DNA of 64,000 bases. Origin: Chitinophaga pendula. GTDB taxonomy: Bacteria > Bacteroidota > Bacteroidia > Chitinophagales > Chitinophagaceae. The stretch covers positions 310,001-374,000 of the forward strand of contig NZ_CP077769.1 in NCBI RefSeq assembly GCF_020386615.1. Direction: 5' to 3'. The notes below the pieces were generated by a model, which was not told where the DNA came from, did not search any database, and saw nothing but the letters and a program-made list of their open reading frames with translations. Each line of letters starts with the position of its first letter. Within the stretch, counting starts at the first letter, position 1. A program made the translations under genes and the position numbers. Shown in pieces: positions 32,368 through 42,227 of this stretch.

Positions 32368-34686
32368 ATGCAAGCCAATATCCCTTTTATGCGCATTATA
32401 TGCTATACCTGCTTATGCTTACTATATTGTTTTTTTATTCCTGCGTCTTTATGTGGACAAAAAATGACAGTGCTGGAAGGGCAGATAGTGGCTATGGAAG
32501 ACGGAGGCCCCATCCCCGGGGCGATTATAAGCGTGCACAATGGCGGTATTCATAGCATGAGTAATCAGGAGGGAAGATTTATTTTAAAGATCCCTGCTAT
32601 GAATACAAACGATAGTATATATGTGCGAATGCTCGGATACCAACCACAATGTTTTACGCCGGCTATATTGTATCAACAAGGCAACAGGATATTGTTACAA
32701 CAGCAGCCACTACAATTAAAAGGGATATCCATATCAGCAATCAATCCTTTGTCGTTAATTCAAAAGGCGATACAACGGATTCCGGAAAACTACTATGGTC
32801 GTCCTCATGTAATGAAAGGATTCTACCGGTTATCAGCCCGCAAAGCTTGGGACTATATCCATATTTCAGAAGCCGCGTTCGATCTGTACTGTCCGGATCT
32901 TAGTGGACGTCACAGGCTATTTCGGCTCACGCGGGCGAGGATGGAAAAAGACTTGTCTCCTTTCCACGGGGTAAGTAATATCGTATTTGGCGTTAAACCC
33001 GAAAATGTGTTTGAATATGATGTGACAGCCAATATTAATGAGTCAGATGTGCTGAGTAAACAAGGGCTGAAAGACCACCGGTTTTCATTAAACGGATTGG
33101 TAGTATACAATGGCCGGCAGGCATATGAACTGATATTTGATCAACGGGAAGGGCTACGTAAATCCAGATACCAGGGCAAAATATATCTGGACAAGGAAAC
33201 ACTGGCCATTCTTTCATTACAGTATTGGTTAAGTCCCAGCGGCATTCATTATTGGGAGGTTAAAAGCCTTTCCCAAAGAGCATTAATGAAACTATTGGAT
33301 ATGTATGAAACTGTACTACAAGACACAGTACAGATACATTACAGGCAGTATGGTGAAAAATATTTTTTAAGCCATGTATCTAATCGCTCATTAATACGTT
33401 TGCATAGTGGAAGAGTACATTTTGATTTTAATTGTCCGGTAGATATGCAATATATAACTACACAAATTGATACGGTGGCGGTTAAACCTTTTGCTGATAA
33501 AGAACTGTTGGGCCACAATCGATACATAGAACACCAGGGAGAAGAAAATAGTGGGATGTTTTGGAAAGATCTGAATCTGATGCCGGCAGATTACGACGTG
33601 GATTCAGTTGCTGCTGCCATACATAGCCGGAATGATATTTCCCAATACAGGCGTATGCTGGAGAATATTATACGAAAGCAATCGAAACAGCCGGTATCTC
33701 GAATAGATACTATCCTGTCATTTTACCATCGTAAGGGATTGTTTGATGGGGCCGCTCTTATTCAACATAAAGGACAAACAATTTATCAACACGCTTTCGG
33801 ATGGGCCGACCGCAGCAGGCAATCCGCCAATAAGTTAAATACAAAGTTCAGAATAGGCTCTATTACCAAACAATTTACAGCTATGCTCATCCTCCAGCTA
33901 CAACAGGAAGGTCGCTTACAATTGGAGGATAGTGTGGGTAAATATCTCCCGGACTATATACATAAAAATATAACCATCGCACAATTGTTAACTCATCAAT
34001 CAGGTATCCCTAATTGTACGTTAAATACAGATTACCTTTCTCAGCTACTCTTACATCCATTTAGCAATTCGGAACTGGTCACCCGCTTTTGTAGCGATAG
34101 CCTTGAGTTTACCAGTGGCCAGCATTTTCGTTACAGCAATGCCGGTTACATGGTGTTGTCGGAGATAATTGAACGCGTTACCGGGAAAAAATATGCGGAT
34201 GTGCTGACGGAAAAAATATTCGGACCTTTGAATATGCTTTATTCTCATGCCGGTGTTGTAGATGCTGAAGATACTTTGATGGCTACCGGATATGAAGGAT
34301 CAGTGCCTGAAACCAAATATCCGCTGCTTAATATGGCAGGAGCAGGTGCAATCATATCCAATGCAACAGATCTATTAATATGGGAGCAGGCGCTGCATAG
34401 CGATAAGCTATTACCACTTAGAGAAATAAACCAGATGTTCCAACCTCATGCGCATTACAAAGACTGGAATGCAGATTACGGTTACGGATGGATGATAGAT
34501 AAAGGTATGTTTAAAGTGTCAGATAAACATGTAATACAATATCATCCGGGTACAGATATGGGATGCTATAGTATGATATTGAGGCAGCCGGATGAAGGCA
34601 TTGTAATCATTTTATTGAGCAATAGTGGCGATTTTCCGCGGTTTGACATGGCCGATCTGATACTACAGCAACTAAACAGCAAATAA
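32368..34686 (+). CDS. Fusion of regulatory-domain exported protein and class C beta-lactamase-like serine hydrolase
   Basis: 772 residues; signal peptide within 1-30 (ATG 32389 is an alternative start). Residues ~33-115 form a carboxypeptidase-regulatory-like domain (VLEGQIVAMEDGGPIPGAII). Residues ~120-400 form a beta-rich domain of a kind found in Bacteroidota outer-membrane proteins. From ~440 a serine hydrolase carries SITK (Ser 498, Lys 501), YSN in FRYSNAGYMV and an HPGTDMG site. Such enzymes act as peptidases or esterases, or are penicillin-binding-like. Joining these modules in one chain is unusual. A sensing or surface role is inference. Confidence 0.7.
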   Translation: MQANIPFMRIICYTCLCLLYCFFIPASLCGQKMTVLEGQIVAMEDGGPIPGAIISVHNGGIHSMSNQEGRFILKIPAMNTNDSIYVRMLGYQPQCFTPAILYQQGNRILLQQQPLQLKGISISAINPLSLIQKAIQRIPENYYGRPHVMKGFYRLSARKAWDYIHISEAAFDLYCPDLSGRHRLFRLTRARMEKDLSPFHGVSNIVFGVKPENVFEYDVTANINESDVLSKQGLKDHRFSLNGLVVYNGRQAYELIFDQREGLRKSRYQGKIYLDKETLAILSLQYWLSPSGIHYWEVKSLSQRALMKLLDMYETVLQDTVQIHYRQYGEKYFLSHVSNRSLIRLHSGRVHFDFNCPVDMQYITTQIDTVAVKPFADKELLGHNRYIEHQGEENSGMFWKDLNLMPADYDVDSVAAAIHSRNDISQYRRMLENIIRKQSKQPVSRIDTILSFYHRKGLFDGAALIQHKGQTIYQHAFGWADRSRQSANKLNTKFRIGSITKQFTAMLILQLQQEGRLQLEDSVGKYLPDYIHKNITIAQLLTHQSGIPNCTLNTDYLSQLLLHPFSNSELVTRFCSDSLEFTSGQHFRYSNAGYMVLSEIIERVTGKKYADVLTEKIFGPLNMLYSHAGVVDAEDTLMATGYEGSVPETKYPLLNMAGAGAIISNATDLLIWEQALHSDKLLPLREINQMFQPHAHYKDWNADYGYGWMIDKGMFKVSDKHVIQYHPGTDMGCYSMILRQPDEGIVIILLSNSGDFPRFDMADLILQQLNSK

Positions 34687-35185
34687 GAGATGAACGGATA
34701 AGTTCGCTGAAATGATACTAATTAGTATAGGCCAACTAGTTATATTTGTCAAATAAATTTATAACAGTTGTACTGCAAAATATTTTCCGCCGATTTAGAT
34801 TTCTTAGTATATTAGATTATTATTTTATTATTATGTTTTGTGTGGCTATATAATGTCGGCGCACAGGAATAACCCAGGTGAAGGACCAGTGAAGTATTAT
34901 TAAACTATGCTAACATCGAAGTCTTGTGACTTGAAATAGCGAAGCTATATCTAATCAAATCTACCCAAACCCCGGATACTACCTGAAAAACTTGTTTTGC
35001 GTTTGTTTACTCTGCGTGCACATTATCATCTTGTTGCTGGATGAATAGAAGTGTTTCATAACTGTAAATCCCATCATCTTGTATCAGGCCCAGCCGGGAT
35101 CTGCTAACTACCTCTTTTTTAAGACTTATTGCTTAACTGATAACTGATTTTAAGTAATTAGTTGATATTTTAATTTATTAAACCT
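34687..35185. other. Intergenic region upstream of the biosynthetic cluster
   Basis: About 500 bases with no gene. It must hold the promoter for the co-directional eight-gene cluster. The clearest -7-like match is TATATTTG at 34741-34748, 440 bases before the first ATG; no matching -33 TTG was seen. The end of the region (around 35140-35185) is very AT-rich. Nothing resembling a riboswitch stood out by eye. Confidence 0.4.
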
Positions 35186-37639
35186 ATGCATGTGTCTTCA
35201 GATTTTACCCGAAGCAACGCGGATGCCATTGCGTTATTTTTTGACTACCAGGAGCGAATAGTCAATTTAATTGCTTCCCAACCCCTCACGCCACATACTG
35301 CAGATTTACTTCGCGCTATTTTAGATACCGGTGAAAGAGTATTTACACTATATCTAAAGGCCAATGAATTATTAAGGGAACAATTGCTACAACAAACTGA
35401 TAAAAGTACAGGTGTCCTTATTTCAGCTACAACTGGAGAAATTTCCTCACATAACAAATCGGAATCCAGTACCCCTCCAGTTTTTCCAGTTATACAATCC
35501 TGGTTACAGTCGCGTATTGCAGCGTTGCTAGGTATAGATGCAGAACTGATTACTACAGATGCAGATTGGGAGAGCGATCTGGGCCTGGACTCAATACGTT
35601 TGGCTACTATATGGCGACAACTGTGTGAAAACTTTCCTCAGTATCAGCTACGACATGATGCAATTTATAATAACCGTACCATCGCACAATTAGTGGCGTA
35701 CCTGGAAGAAATACCAGCAACCACTGAGAACGGAAAAGAAGCGCCGGATGCTGGTATAACCGTAGCCAGCGGGATAACAACAGATGCCGAAAAATGGCTG
35801 ATCAATACACTGTCAGTGATGACAGGTGTACCCGCAACGATCATTACGGCCGATACCTTACTGGAGTCGGAACTCGGTATGGACTCTCTGCGGTTAGTAG
35901 AGCTACAGCTGCAATTTGAACGGCAATTTCCGGCTATAAAGAAAGGAAAGGAACGGATATTTCATTTCAGCACAGTAAAAGAATTGGTGGAGCAGCTACC
36001 AGCGATACCTATTCCGGCGATACCGGAAAAAATGATGAAGATAGATGATGGTATACCTAAGCTGTCGCAGCATAGTAGCAATGGTATTGTAAAGGAAGAA
36101 CCGGTAATACGTTCACTCTTACACGCGGGCATCCAGCAGATCAATGTTGCCGGAGGATTACCCGCAGAGGAGATATTATTGGTCGGAGATAAGTCCCGTA
36201 CACAAATGTGGGGACAATATCTACGGCAAGTCACCCGTGTAAAGATGCTGGTAACTGGCAGGAAAAAATGGAAATATAACAGCAAAGAATACACTATGGA
36301 TAATGAAGGAAGTGCACTCTCTTTATTATCTGATTTGGAGCCTGGCCGGTCCCCGCTCATTATTTTCCTGGCTAACACATCCGCTGGAAAGAAGACAAAA
36401 ATGCATAGCTCCGGTATTACCTTACTAAAATTTGCCCAGCTGTTGGACAAAGGATCATTGCCGGAACAAAGCGAATTGAACATCAGTATCGTGATAGAAG
36501 GGAATGAACGCCTTTCACAGATAGCTGCGAGGGGTGTTGCCAAAACACTGTCGAAAGAATGGATACATAGCTCCGTTCGCACAGTAGACATGCAGTCCGC
36601 TATTACACATTGGTCTCCGGCGGAGCTACTACAGCTGCTGCAATACGCCCCGGTATCCCATGATCTGGTATTACACAACGCCGGTCTATACAAGACACTG
36701 AATAAAGCGGTGACAACTGATGAGGCAGTCAGCCGGCAGGAGCTGCTAAGCAGGACAATAGGGCCCGGTCAGGTGATCTTATTACTGGGAGGCGCGTGCG
36801 GAATAACGGCTGCTTTGACAAGAGCACTATCTGTCACCTACCCCTGCCATTTTGTATGTGTCGGAAGAACAGCCTTACCCTCAGAAGATCCCCTCCCGGG
36901 AGAAGATGCAGCTGCATTAACGATACAAGAGCTGCTACAACGGATGGGCACCAGCGAAACAGATATCTCTCATCTGCAAAAACGCCTGAAACTGTTACGC
37001 AGACAACAGGCCATTTTTAGAACTCGTCAGGCCGTAATTGCCAACGGAGCGAAATTTCACTATCTGCAGGCAGATACTTCTTCACAGGCAGATATGAAGA
37101 AAATACTGACATACTGCAAGCGATTAGGACCTTTGGCTGGTGTCGTACATGGTACAGGTTTTTTCCAAGATGCCAGGATACCCCACAAAACCACTGCCGA
37201 TTTCAAAACTGTGTTTAATGCGAAGGTGTCGACGGCCAGGCACCTGTATAAACAGCTACAGACATTTCCAGATTTACAGTTTGTATGTTTCATGAGCAGC
37301 ATTGCAGCAGTATATGGCAACGCCGGACAAGCTGATTATGTCGCTGCTAATGATTGGCTGAATGAACTGGCTTCGCAATGGAATAAAGAAGTAACCTATC
37401 CGGTAAAATCCCTATTATGGGGAATATGGTCGGAAACAGGCTTTGCCAGGGACAAACAGGGTGGACTTCGAATGTTGACAGAACACGGGGTCCAGGGGAT
37501 CAGCAATCAGGCAGGTGCGGCCGCGTTCTTACGCGAACTGTATAGTGGTACAAAAGAGGCTGCCAATATCTTGTTGACTACTCCTTCCTGTCAGGAATTC
37601 CTGGCTGCCGCTCCGGCTGCTGCCTTGTGCAGCAATTGA
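35186..37639 (+). CDS. Polyketide/fatty-acid synthase subunit: ACP-ACP-ketoreductase
   Basis: 817 residues. Residues 1-95 are helical (docking-like). ACP1 at ~97-178 has the phosphopantetheine Ser in DLGLDSIRL (Ser 136); ACP2 at ~197-275 has it in ELGMDSLRL (Ser 234). The KR spans ~300-800: structural half at ~300-500, nucleotide-binding GGACGIT (535-541), and catalytic residues in FMSSIAAVYG (Ser 704/705), QADYVAAND (Tyr 718, Asn 722) and Lys in FNAKVSTARHL. All needed residues are present, so reductase and carrier functions are plausible. It is the first gene of the cluster and supplies carriers to the ketosynthase encoded next. It resembles the ACP-KR end of PUFA-type synthases, but product and family are open. 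Confidence 0.85.
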   Translation: MHVSSDFTRSNADAIALFFDYQERIVNLIASQPLTPHTADLLRAILDTGERVFTLYLKANELLREQLLQQTDKSTGVLISATTGEISSHNKSESSTPPVFPVIQSWLQSRIAALLGIDAELITTDADWESDLGLDSIRLATIWRQLCENFPQYQLRHDAIYNNRTIAQLVAYLEEIPATTENGKEAPDAGITVASGITTDAEKWLINTLSVMTGVPATIITADTLLESELGMDSLRLVELQLQFERQFPAIKKGKERIFHFSTVKELVEQLPAIPIPAIPEKMMKIDDGIPKLSQHSSNGIVKEEPVIRSLLHAGIQQINVAGGLPAEEILLVGDKSRTQMWGQYLRQVTRVKMLVTGRKKWKYNSKEYTMDNEGSALSLLSDLEPGRSPLIIFLANTSAGKKTKMHSSGITLLKFAQLLDKGSLPEQSELNISIVIEGNERLSQIAARGVAKTLSKEWIHSSVRTVDMQSAITHWSPAELLQLLQYAPVSHDLVLHNAGLYKTLNKAVTTDEAVSRQELLSRTIGPGQVILLLGGACGITAALTRALSVTYPCHFVCVGRTALPSEDPLPGEDAAALTIQELLQRMGTSETDISHLQKRLKLLRRQQAIFRTRQAVIANGAKFHYLQADTSSQADMKKILTYCKRLGPLAGVVHGTGFFQDARIPHKTTADFKTVFNAKVSTARHLYKQLQTFPDLQFVCFMSSIAAVYGNAGQADYVAANDWLNELASQWNKEVTYPVKSLLWGIWSETGFARDKQGGLRMLTEHGVQGISNQAGAAAFLRELYSGTKEAANILLTTPSCQEFLAAAPAAALCSN

Positions 37640-37683
37640 CCTCTCTGGCAGCACATCCTTTACACATTCACACTCCGATATCA

Positions 37684-40600
37684 ATGTTTACAGATCCTAT
37701 AGTTATTACAGCCATGGAAGGTATATTTCCTGGTGCTGCTGATATAGCTGCCTTTTGGGAACTTATCCTGCAGGCCAAACAATTGGAACCTGCCTCACTT
37801 CGTGCAATGTGGGAAAAAGACCCCGCACTTTATCTGCCAGATCATGGACAGGATAGTAAAGATGTCTTCCTTGATAGCGCATTTCTGGTAGATGAACATC
37901 CGCTATTTGCATATAATGATCCCAATCGGCAGGAGAAAGCGGGGCGTTATATTTGTGAACTGCTGCAACACCAGATACCGGTAGCGGCAAGGGCACAAAC
38001 AGGTTTGGTGTTAGGTGCGCAATGGCCACCTAATAGCTATCTGGAACAGGATAGTAGTGATCACTTACAACAATACGGAGTAACATCAGTATATAGGCGA
38101 TCTCCTGTCTATAGTATTGATGAACAGGCAGCTTTTATCGGTGCCGGATTGGGAGGTCCTCATATATCCGTTGATGTGGCGTGCGCCTCTTCCCTGTATG
38201 CCATTGCCCAGGCAATGGCCATGCTGCAGAGTGGACAGGTGACCCATGCCGTGGTGATAGGACTGAATATGTCTATATCGTTGCCTGTTTTCTCCATATT
38301 TTCTCATCTAGGTGCATTGGACAAAAGAGGACACGTCCGCAGTTATATGCAGGACGCAGGTGGTACATTCCTGGGAGAATCAGTAGCAGGCATTGTCATG
38401 GAGCGTGAGCAGACAGCTGTAGCCCGTAAAGCGAATATACTGGGGAGGATCTGCGGACTAGGACTTTCATCTGATGGCGCAGAACGTTCTGTATTTACGC
38501 CAGGGCCTAAAGGTCAACAGTTGATGTTTGAACGGGCCTATCAGCATATTGATGGGGCCCCCGACTATCTGGAGGGCCATGGTACCGGTACACTTGCTGG
38601 TGATAAAGCTGAATTGGAAGCTATGCGCCATTTCTTCGGCCCACGATTGCCAGCCGGAAAACAAATACGACTGGGCAGTATTAAAAGCCTGGTTGGCCAT
38701 ACGCTGGCAGCAGCAGGTATGGTAGCTGTTATTAAAGCATTACTTATCATCCAGCACCGGCAATTACCTCCGCACCTGGCGGGTACACTTCATCCATTGC
38801 TAAATGAAGGTTGTCTGTCATTGAGGGAAGAAAGTACAGCAATAGCAGGATCTCAACCGGCAGTACGGGTCGGTATCTCGGCGATGGGTATCGGAGGAGG
38901 GAATGCACATCTGGTATTGGAGACGGCCGTCTCTTCACCTGCCGGAAGTCACTCATTGCCTGATCGCTTCACTTTTGCATTACAGGATATGGCATGGCAA
39001 TACGGAAATGTTGGCGATCACCAAATGCCTGCCATACCGGATCGACGTCAGCAGTTCCCGGATACGCTCGATATTGCAACAAAAGGATTACGTTCCGGAC
39101 CCAATTTTTTGAAGAACATCTCCGCCTTTCAATTGCTGGCTTTAGATAAAGCACATCAGCTGTTTGATAGGCATCCGGTATTGGCAAATGCTGACAACAC
39201 GGCTATGCTTATACATACCAACGATGGTAACCATAAATTTCTGCAGCTAAACCAACGTGCATCGCTGTTGTACGATCAGCATCAGATAATGCCCATAGCA
39301 GACAGACAAAAACTGGCTACAGAAACGTTGCCGCCAATTGATAATGATGTCATTGTATCCGCATTGCCTTCTATGTGTGCAGGTTATCCAGCCTGGCATA
39401 TGAATACACGTGGCGGTTATATGACAAGTTCCGGTGCCATGAAAACGTTTTATTCCAGTTTGCTGAATGGCCTTTTATTATCCCGCTACCAAAAGGGCCA
39501 ACTGCTGGCCGGAGCCGGCGTGTACGATGATCATCGCTATGCAGACGAATATGTTTGCTGGTTTTTGTTTGACACAAATGACAGATTATATTCCGCATCG
39601 ACTATATTGCTGCACTATTTTCCGCATCAATCACCTGATATAGCCGTCCGGAAAATGAACTGGCCCGCCCACCAGGTATCTATATCTTCTGATGCATTGC
39701 CTACCGACTTGCTACACTTTGCCTATGGTGATGACCAGTACCTGGCCATCCCTCTGGCCGATGGTACCTTGTTACTTGAACAGCAGCATGCAATGAAACC
39801 GCTTTCCATATCTAAACCCCAGCGTCCTATGTCCATCCATTTTAATCAGAGAAAGCCGGTCTCTGTTAACTCGCTTCCGGCTCGCCATTCCCTCTTGCAG
39901 GAGATATTGCTTGCAGAAAAGATGGTGACAGCACAGTTTAAACGCCTGCAACAAAAGGTACAGTCATTGTTAATCCGACCTGCAAGCGACAATACAGCGA
40001 CAAATGCAGACCCGGTAATCAGTAGCGTATCCCTGAAAGAGCAACGTGCCACCGCTATACTGCAGGTAAATGAAGAACATCCTTATTTTTTTGACCACCC
40101 ATTAGATCATGTCCCGGGTATCTTATTGCTCGAAGGCACGAGTCAATTAATCGACCAGCAACTACAACAATATCCGCCGGATACCGGCGCGGTAGGCTCA
40201 CATTATATCAACCGCCTCGATATGCGGTTTACACGTTTGTGTCATTGCAACCGTCCTGCAGAGATTGTAATACGCCCTCAGGCCGGCCGTGCCTATGAAG
40301 GCAGGATATGGCAGGATGAGAAAGTAGTGGCAACAATCAATATGGAGTGCAGTGCTGCAGCTGATACGCCCCTGCAATCAGCTATACAACCCGTGTACAA
40401 TACACCGCCCGCGCATTGGTTACACAAACATCGGGAAGAAAATATATTGGTAAGTGAACTTATACCTTTACCCGGTAATAGCTGGTCTTGCTACGTGAAG
40501 CCACCGGCCGCTACACATTTTTTTAATGATGGACATCCCCGGTGGTATAGTCCATGCTTTGTACTCGAGGTATGCCGGCAATTTTTTATGTTGCTTTCCC

Positions 40601-40833
40601 ATCAGCAATATGACATTCCTGTAACACAGCCGATGTATTTGCTGGATATCAACTTCCAGCTGGAACAACCACTATACAGAGAGCAGGTAATAGAACTGAG
40701 ACATACTTTAGTTACAGACCGTAATGCAGGAAATATATCACATCTACAGGCAGATATCTATGTCAATGATCAACGTATAGGACAGTTTAGTACGCACTCG
40801 CTCATATTGGAAAAACAATCTGCTATCCTTTAA
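37684..40833 (+). CDS. Ketosynthase - degenerate KS-like segment - tandem AfsA-type hotdog fusion
   Basis: 1049 residues from ATG 37684; GTG 37627 would overlap the upstream gene. The KS (1-~415) has Cys 167 (VDVACASS), His 299 (EGHGTGT) and His 339 (SLVGHT), so it should condense. Residues ~475-620 look like a shortened second KS: the usual active-site strand becomes RGGYMTSSGAMKTFY without Cys, as in chain-length factors. Residues ~785-900 contain FFDHPLDHVPGILLLE and ~940-1045 a second copy (FFNDGHPRWYSPCFVLE): these match the AfsA/ScbA A-factor hotdog repeats. AfsA joins a beta-ketoacyl chain to dihydroxyacetone phosphate; here the fusion could do likewise or dehydrate. This is inference from family knowledge. 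Confidence 0.8.
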   Translation: MFTDPIVITAMEGIFPGAADIAAFWELILQAKQLEPASLRAMWEKDPALYLPDHGQDSKDVFLDSAFLVDEHPLFAYNDPNRQEKAGRYICELLQHQIPVAARAQTGLVLGAQWPPNSYLEQDSSDHLQQYGVTSVYRRSPVYSIDEQAAFIGAGLGGPHISVDVACASSLYAIAQAMAMLQSGQVTHAVVIGLNMSISLPVFSIFSHLGALDKRGHVRSYMQDAGGTFLGESVAGIVMEREQTAVARKANILGRICGLGLSSDGAERSVFTPGPKGQQLMFERAYQHIDGAPDYLEGHGTGTLAGDKAELEAMRHFFGPRLPAGKQIRLGSIKSLVGHTLAAAGMVAVIKALLIIQHRQLPPHLAGTLHPLLNEGCLSLREESTAIAGSQPAVRVGISAMGIGGGNAHLVLETAVSSPAGSHSLPDRFTFALQDMAWQYGNVGDHQMPAIPDRRQQFPDTLDIATKGLRSGPNFLKNISAFQLLALDKAHQLFDRHPVLANADNTAMLIHTNDGNHKFLQLNQRASLLYDQHQIMPIADRQKLATETLPPIDNDVIVSALPSMCAGYPAWHMNTRGGYMTSSGAMKTFYSSLLNGLLLSRYQKGQLLAGAGVYDDHRYADEYVCWFLFDTNDRLYSASTILLHYFPHQSPDIAVRKMNWPAHQVSISSDALPTDLLHFAYGDDQYLAIPLADGTLLLEQQHAMKPLSISKPQRPMSIHFNQRKPVSVNSLPARHSLLQEILLAEKMVTAQFKRLQQKVQSLLIRPASDNTATNADPVISSVSLKEQRATAILQVNEEHPYFFDHPLDHVPGILLLEGTSQLIDQQLQQYPPDTGAVGSHYINRLDMRFTRLCHCNRPAEIVIRPQAGRAYEGRIWQDEKVVATINMECSAAADTPLQSAIQPVYNTPPAHWLHKHREENILVSELIPLPGNSWSCYVKPPAATHFFNDGHPRWYSPCFVLEVCRQFFMLLSHQQYDIPVTQPMYLLDINFQLEQPLYREQVIELRHTLVTDRNAGNISHLQADIYVNDQRIGQFSTHSLILEKQSAIL

Positions 40834-40871
40834 CATATCATCACTTTGTTCAACACCCTTAATCATTAAAA

Positions 40872-41516
40872 ATGAAAAAGATCTTTGCTGCAATGCCGCT
40901 AATACTCACTATTATTGGCGGTGGCCTCATACTATTCTTTGCGGGACGTCTGATCTGGCAATTGCCCGATATTCCCCGTCAGGTTATCGCAGGAGCTACC
41001 TTGTTATTATATTTCTATTGGCTACGTTGGGAAAGCCATATTTCAGTAGGCGAACTCAAAAAGAGTACAGAGCATAAGGACTATCACACCATGGAACTGG
41101 CAGCAGTTGCAAAACTTACCACGTTAGGCGCTGCTTTCCTGGGGGGGACAGTCGTACATCTTTACCTCGCGCTGCCTGGTATCGCTGTAATGTGGTGGGG
41201 GATACGCCTGCGGCAATATGCAGTTATCGCATTGGGTAATCAATACAGTCATCGTTTACGCATCCCCGAACAGGGTATTATAGAAGAAGGCCCCTACAAC
41301 AGTATACGCCATCCGGCTTATTTAGGCACTTTCATCGCTCATATAGGATTTGTAATGGTCTATTTCAATAAATGGTCTGTATTGTCAGTATTTATCCTTT
41401 GGGGAGCAGCAGTACTGATCCGCACAATACTGGAAGACCGCATGTTGATGGAGCTACCCGAATATCGCTTATACGCACAGCGTGTGAAATATAAACTCTT
41501 TCGCTCCATTTGGTAA
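40872..41516 (+). CDS. Isoprenylcysteine-methyltransferase-like membrane enzyme 1
   Basis: 214 residues with four to five membrane helices (LILTIIGGGLILFFAGRL; VIAGATLLLYFYWL; LGAAFLGGTVVHLYLA; VFILWGAAVLIRTI). The C-terminal half carries the ICMT/PEMT signature ALGNQYSHRLR...GIIEEGPYNSIRHPAYLG with the conserved RHP, and ILEDRMLMELPEYRLYAQR. The family transfers methyl groups from S-adenosylmethionine to carboxyl, amino or phenolic acceptors at the membrane. It follows the ketosynthase gene by 38 bases and is followed by a paralogue. Confidence 0.75.
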   Translation: MKKIFAAMPLILTIIGGGLILFFAGRLIWQLPDIPRQVIAGATLLLYFYWLRWESHISVGELKKSTEHKDYHTMELAAVAKLTTLGAAFLGGTVVHLYLALPGIAVMWWGIRLRQYAVIALGNQYSHRLRIPEQGIIEEGPYNSIRHPAYLGTFIAHIGFVMVYFNKWSVLSVFILWGAAVLIRTILEDRMLMELPEYRLYAQRVKYKLFRSIW

Positions 41517-41568
41517 GTTATCCCGTATATCACCACTGGTATGTTAACCACTTATAAACACGATCACT

Positions 41569-42225
41569 ATGCAAACCTTCCGTAATCAGATCCCTCGTAT
41601 TCTTTCATTATCCTTCATTACCGTTGTTATCGGCATTACCATCTATAAGGTAAGAGTATTGGAAACGGTCGCATCACCACTTATTCCCTTTTTACTGCTT
41701 TTTATCGGTAGTTATCTATTGTGGATACTACTGGAATTTAAAACTGCCAAGTCTGAAACACAAAAAGGTACCCGCACAGCTGATTTTGGCACCTGTGAAG
41801 TATACGCACTCGGTCGCATGCTGACATTGTTGTCGGGCCTGCTTTTCTACGATGAATGGTCAGAATTGACACCCCGACACATTATTGCGTTCGCACTGTT
41901 CATTGCCGGTTTTAGTTTTCGTTTATATGCTATTCATACATTAGGACGATACTATTCTCATATCGTCAGAAAGGTGGAAGGCCATCGTATCATTTCAAGT
42001 GGCCCTTATCGCTTACTACGCCACCCGGCCTATACCGGGATGATATTGGCGAATCTCGGCGTAACCTTGTTCTTCCTTAACCCGATAACCGTTTGTATCT
42101 ACGCAGGGGTACTGATCCCGGCTATCATTATACGCATCCGCATTGAAGAACGTACCCTTTATGAGATCGATGGCTATGAAAACTACGCCAGGCATCGCAA
42201 ACGTATTATTCCCTTTATCTGGTAA
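41569..42225 (+). CDS. Isoprenylcysteine-methyltransferase-like membrane enzyme 2
   Basis: 218 residues, paralogous to the preceding gene. Helices: ILSLSFITVVIGITIY, LIPFLLLFIGSYLLWILL, HIIAFALFIAGFSFRL, MILANLGVTLFFLNPIT. The signature TLGRYYSHIVRKVEGHRIIS plus SGPYRLLRHPAYTGM and RIEERTLYEIDGYENYARH is present. The two enzymes match in order of motifs but differ clearly in sequence, so they may act on different positions or as a heteromer. It lies two bases upstream of the SDR gene. Confidence 0.75.
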   Translation: MQTFRNQIPRILSLSFITVVIGITIYKVRVLETVASPLIPFLLLFIGSYLLWILLEFKTAKSETQKGTRTADFGTCEVYALGRMLTLLSGLLFYDEWSELTPRHIIAFALFIAGFSFRLYAIHTLGRYYSHIVRKVEGHRIISSGPYRLLRHPAYTGMILANLGVTLFFLNPITVCIYAGVLIPAIIIRIRIEERTLYEIDGYENYARHRKRIIPFIW

Positions 42226-42227
42226 CT

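Noticed and set aside
35962..36693. 243-codon minus-strand frame inside the ACP-KR gene
   Set aside because: Exactly antisense to a clear multidomain protein; Cys/Ser-rich composition typical of shadow frames.
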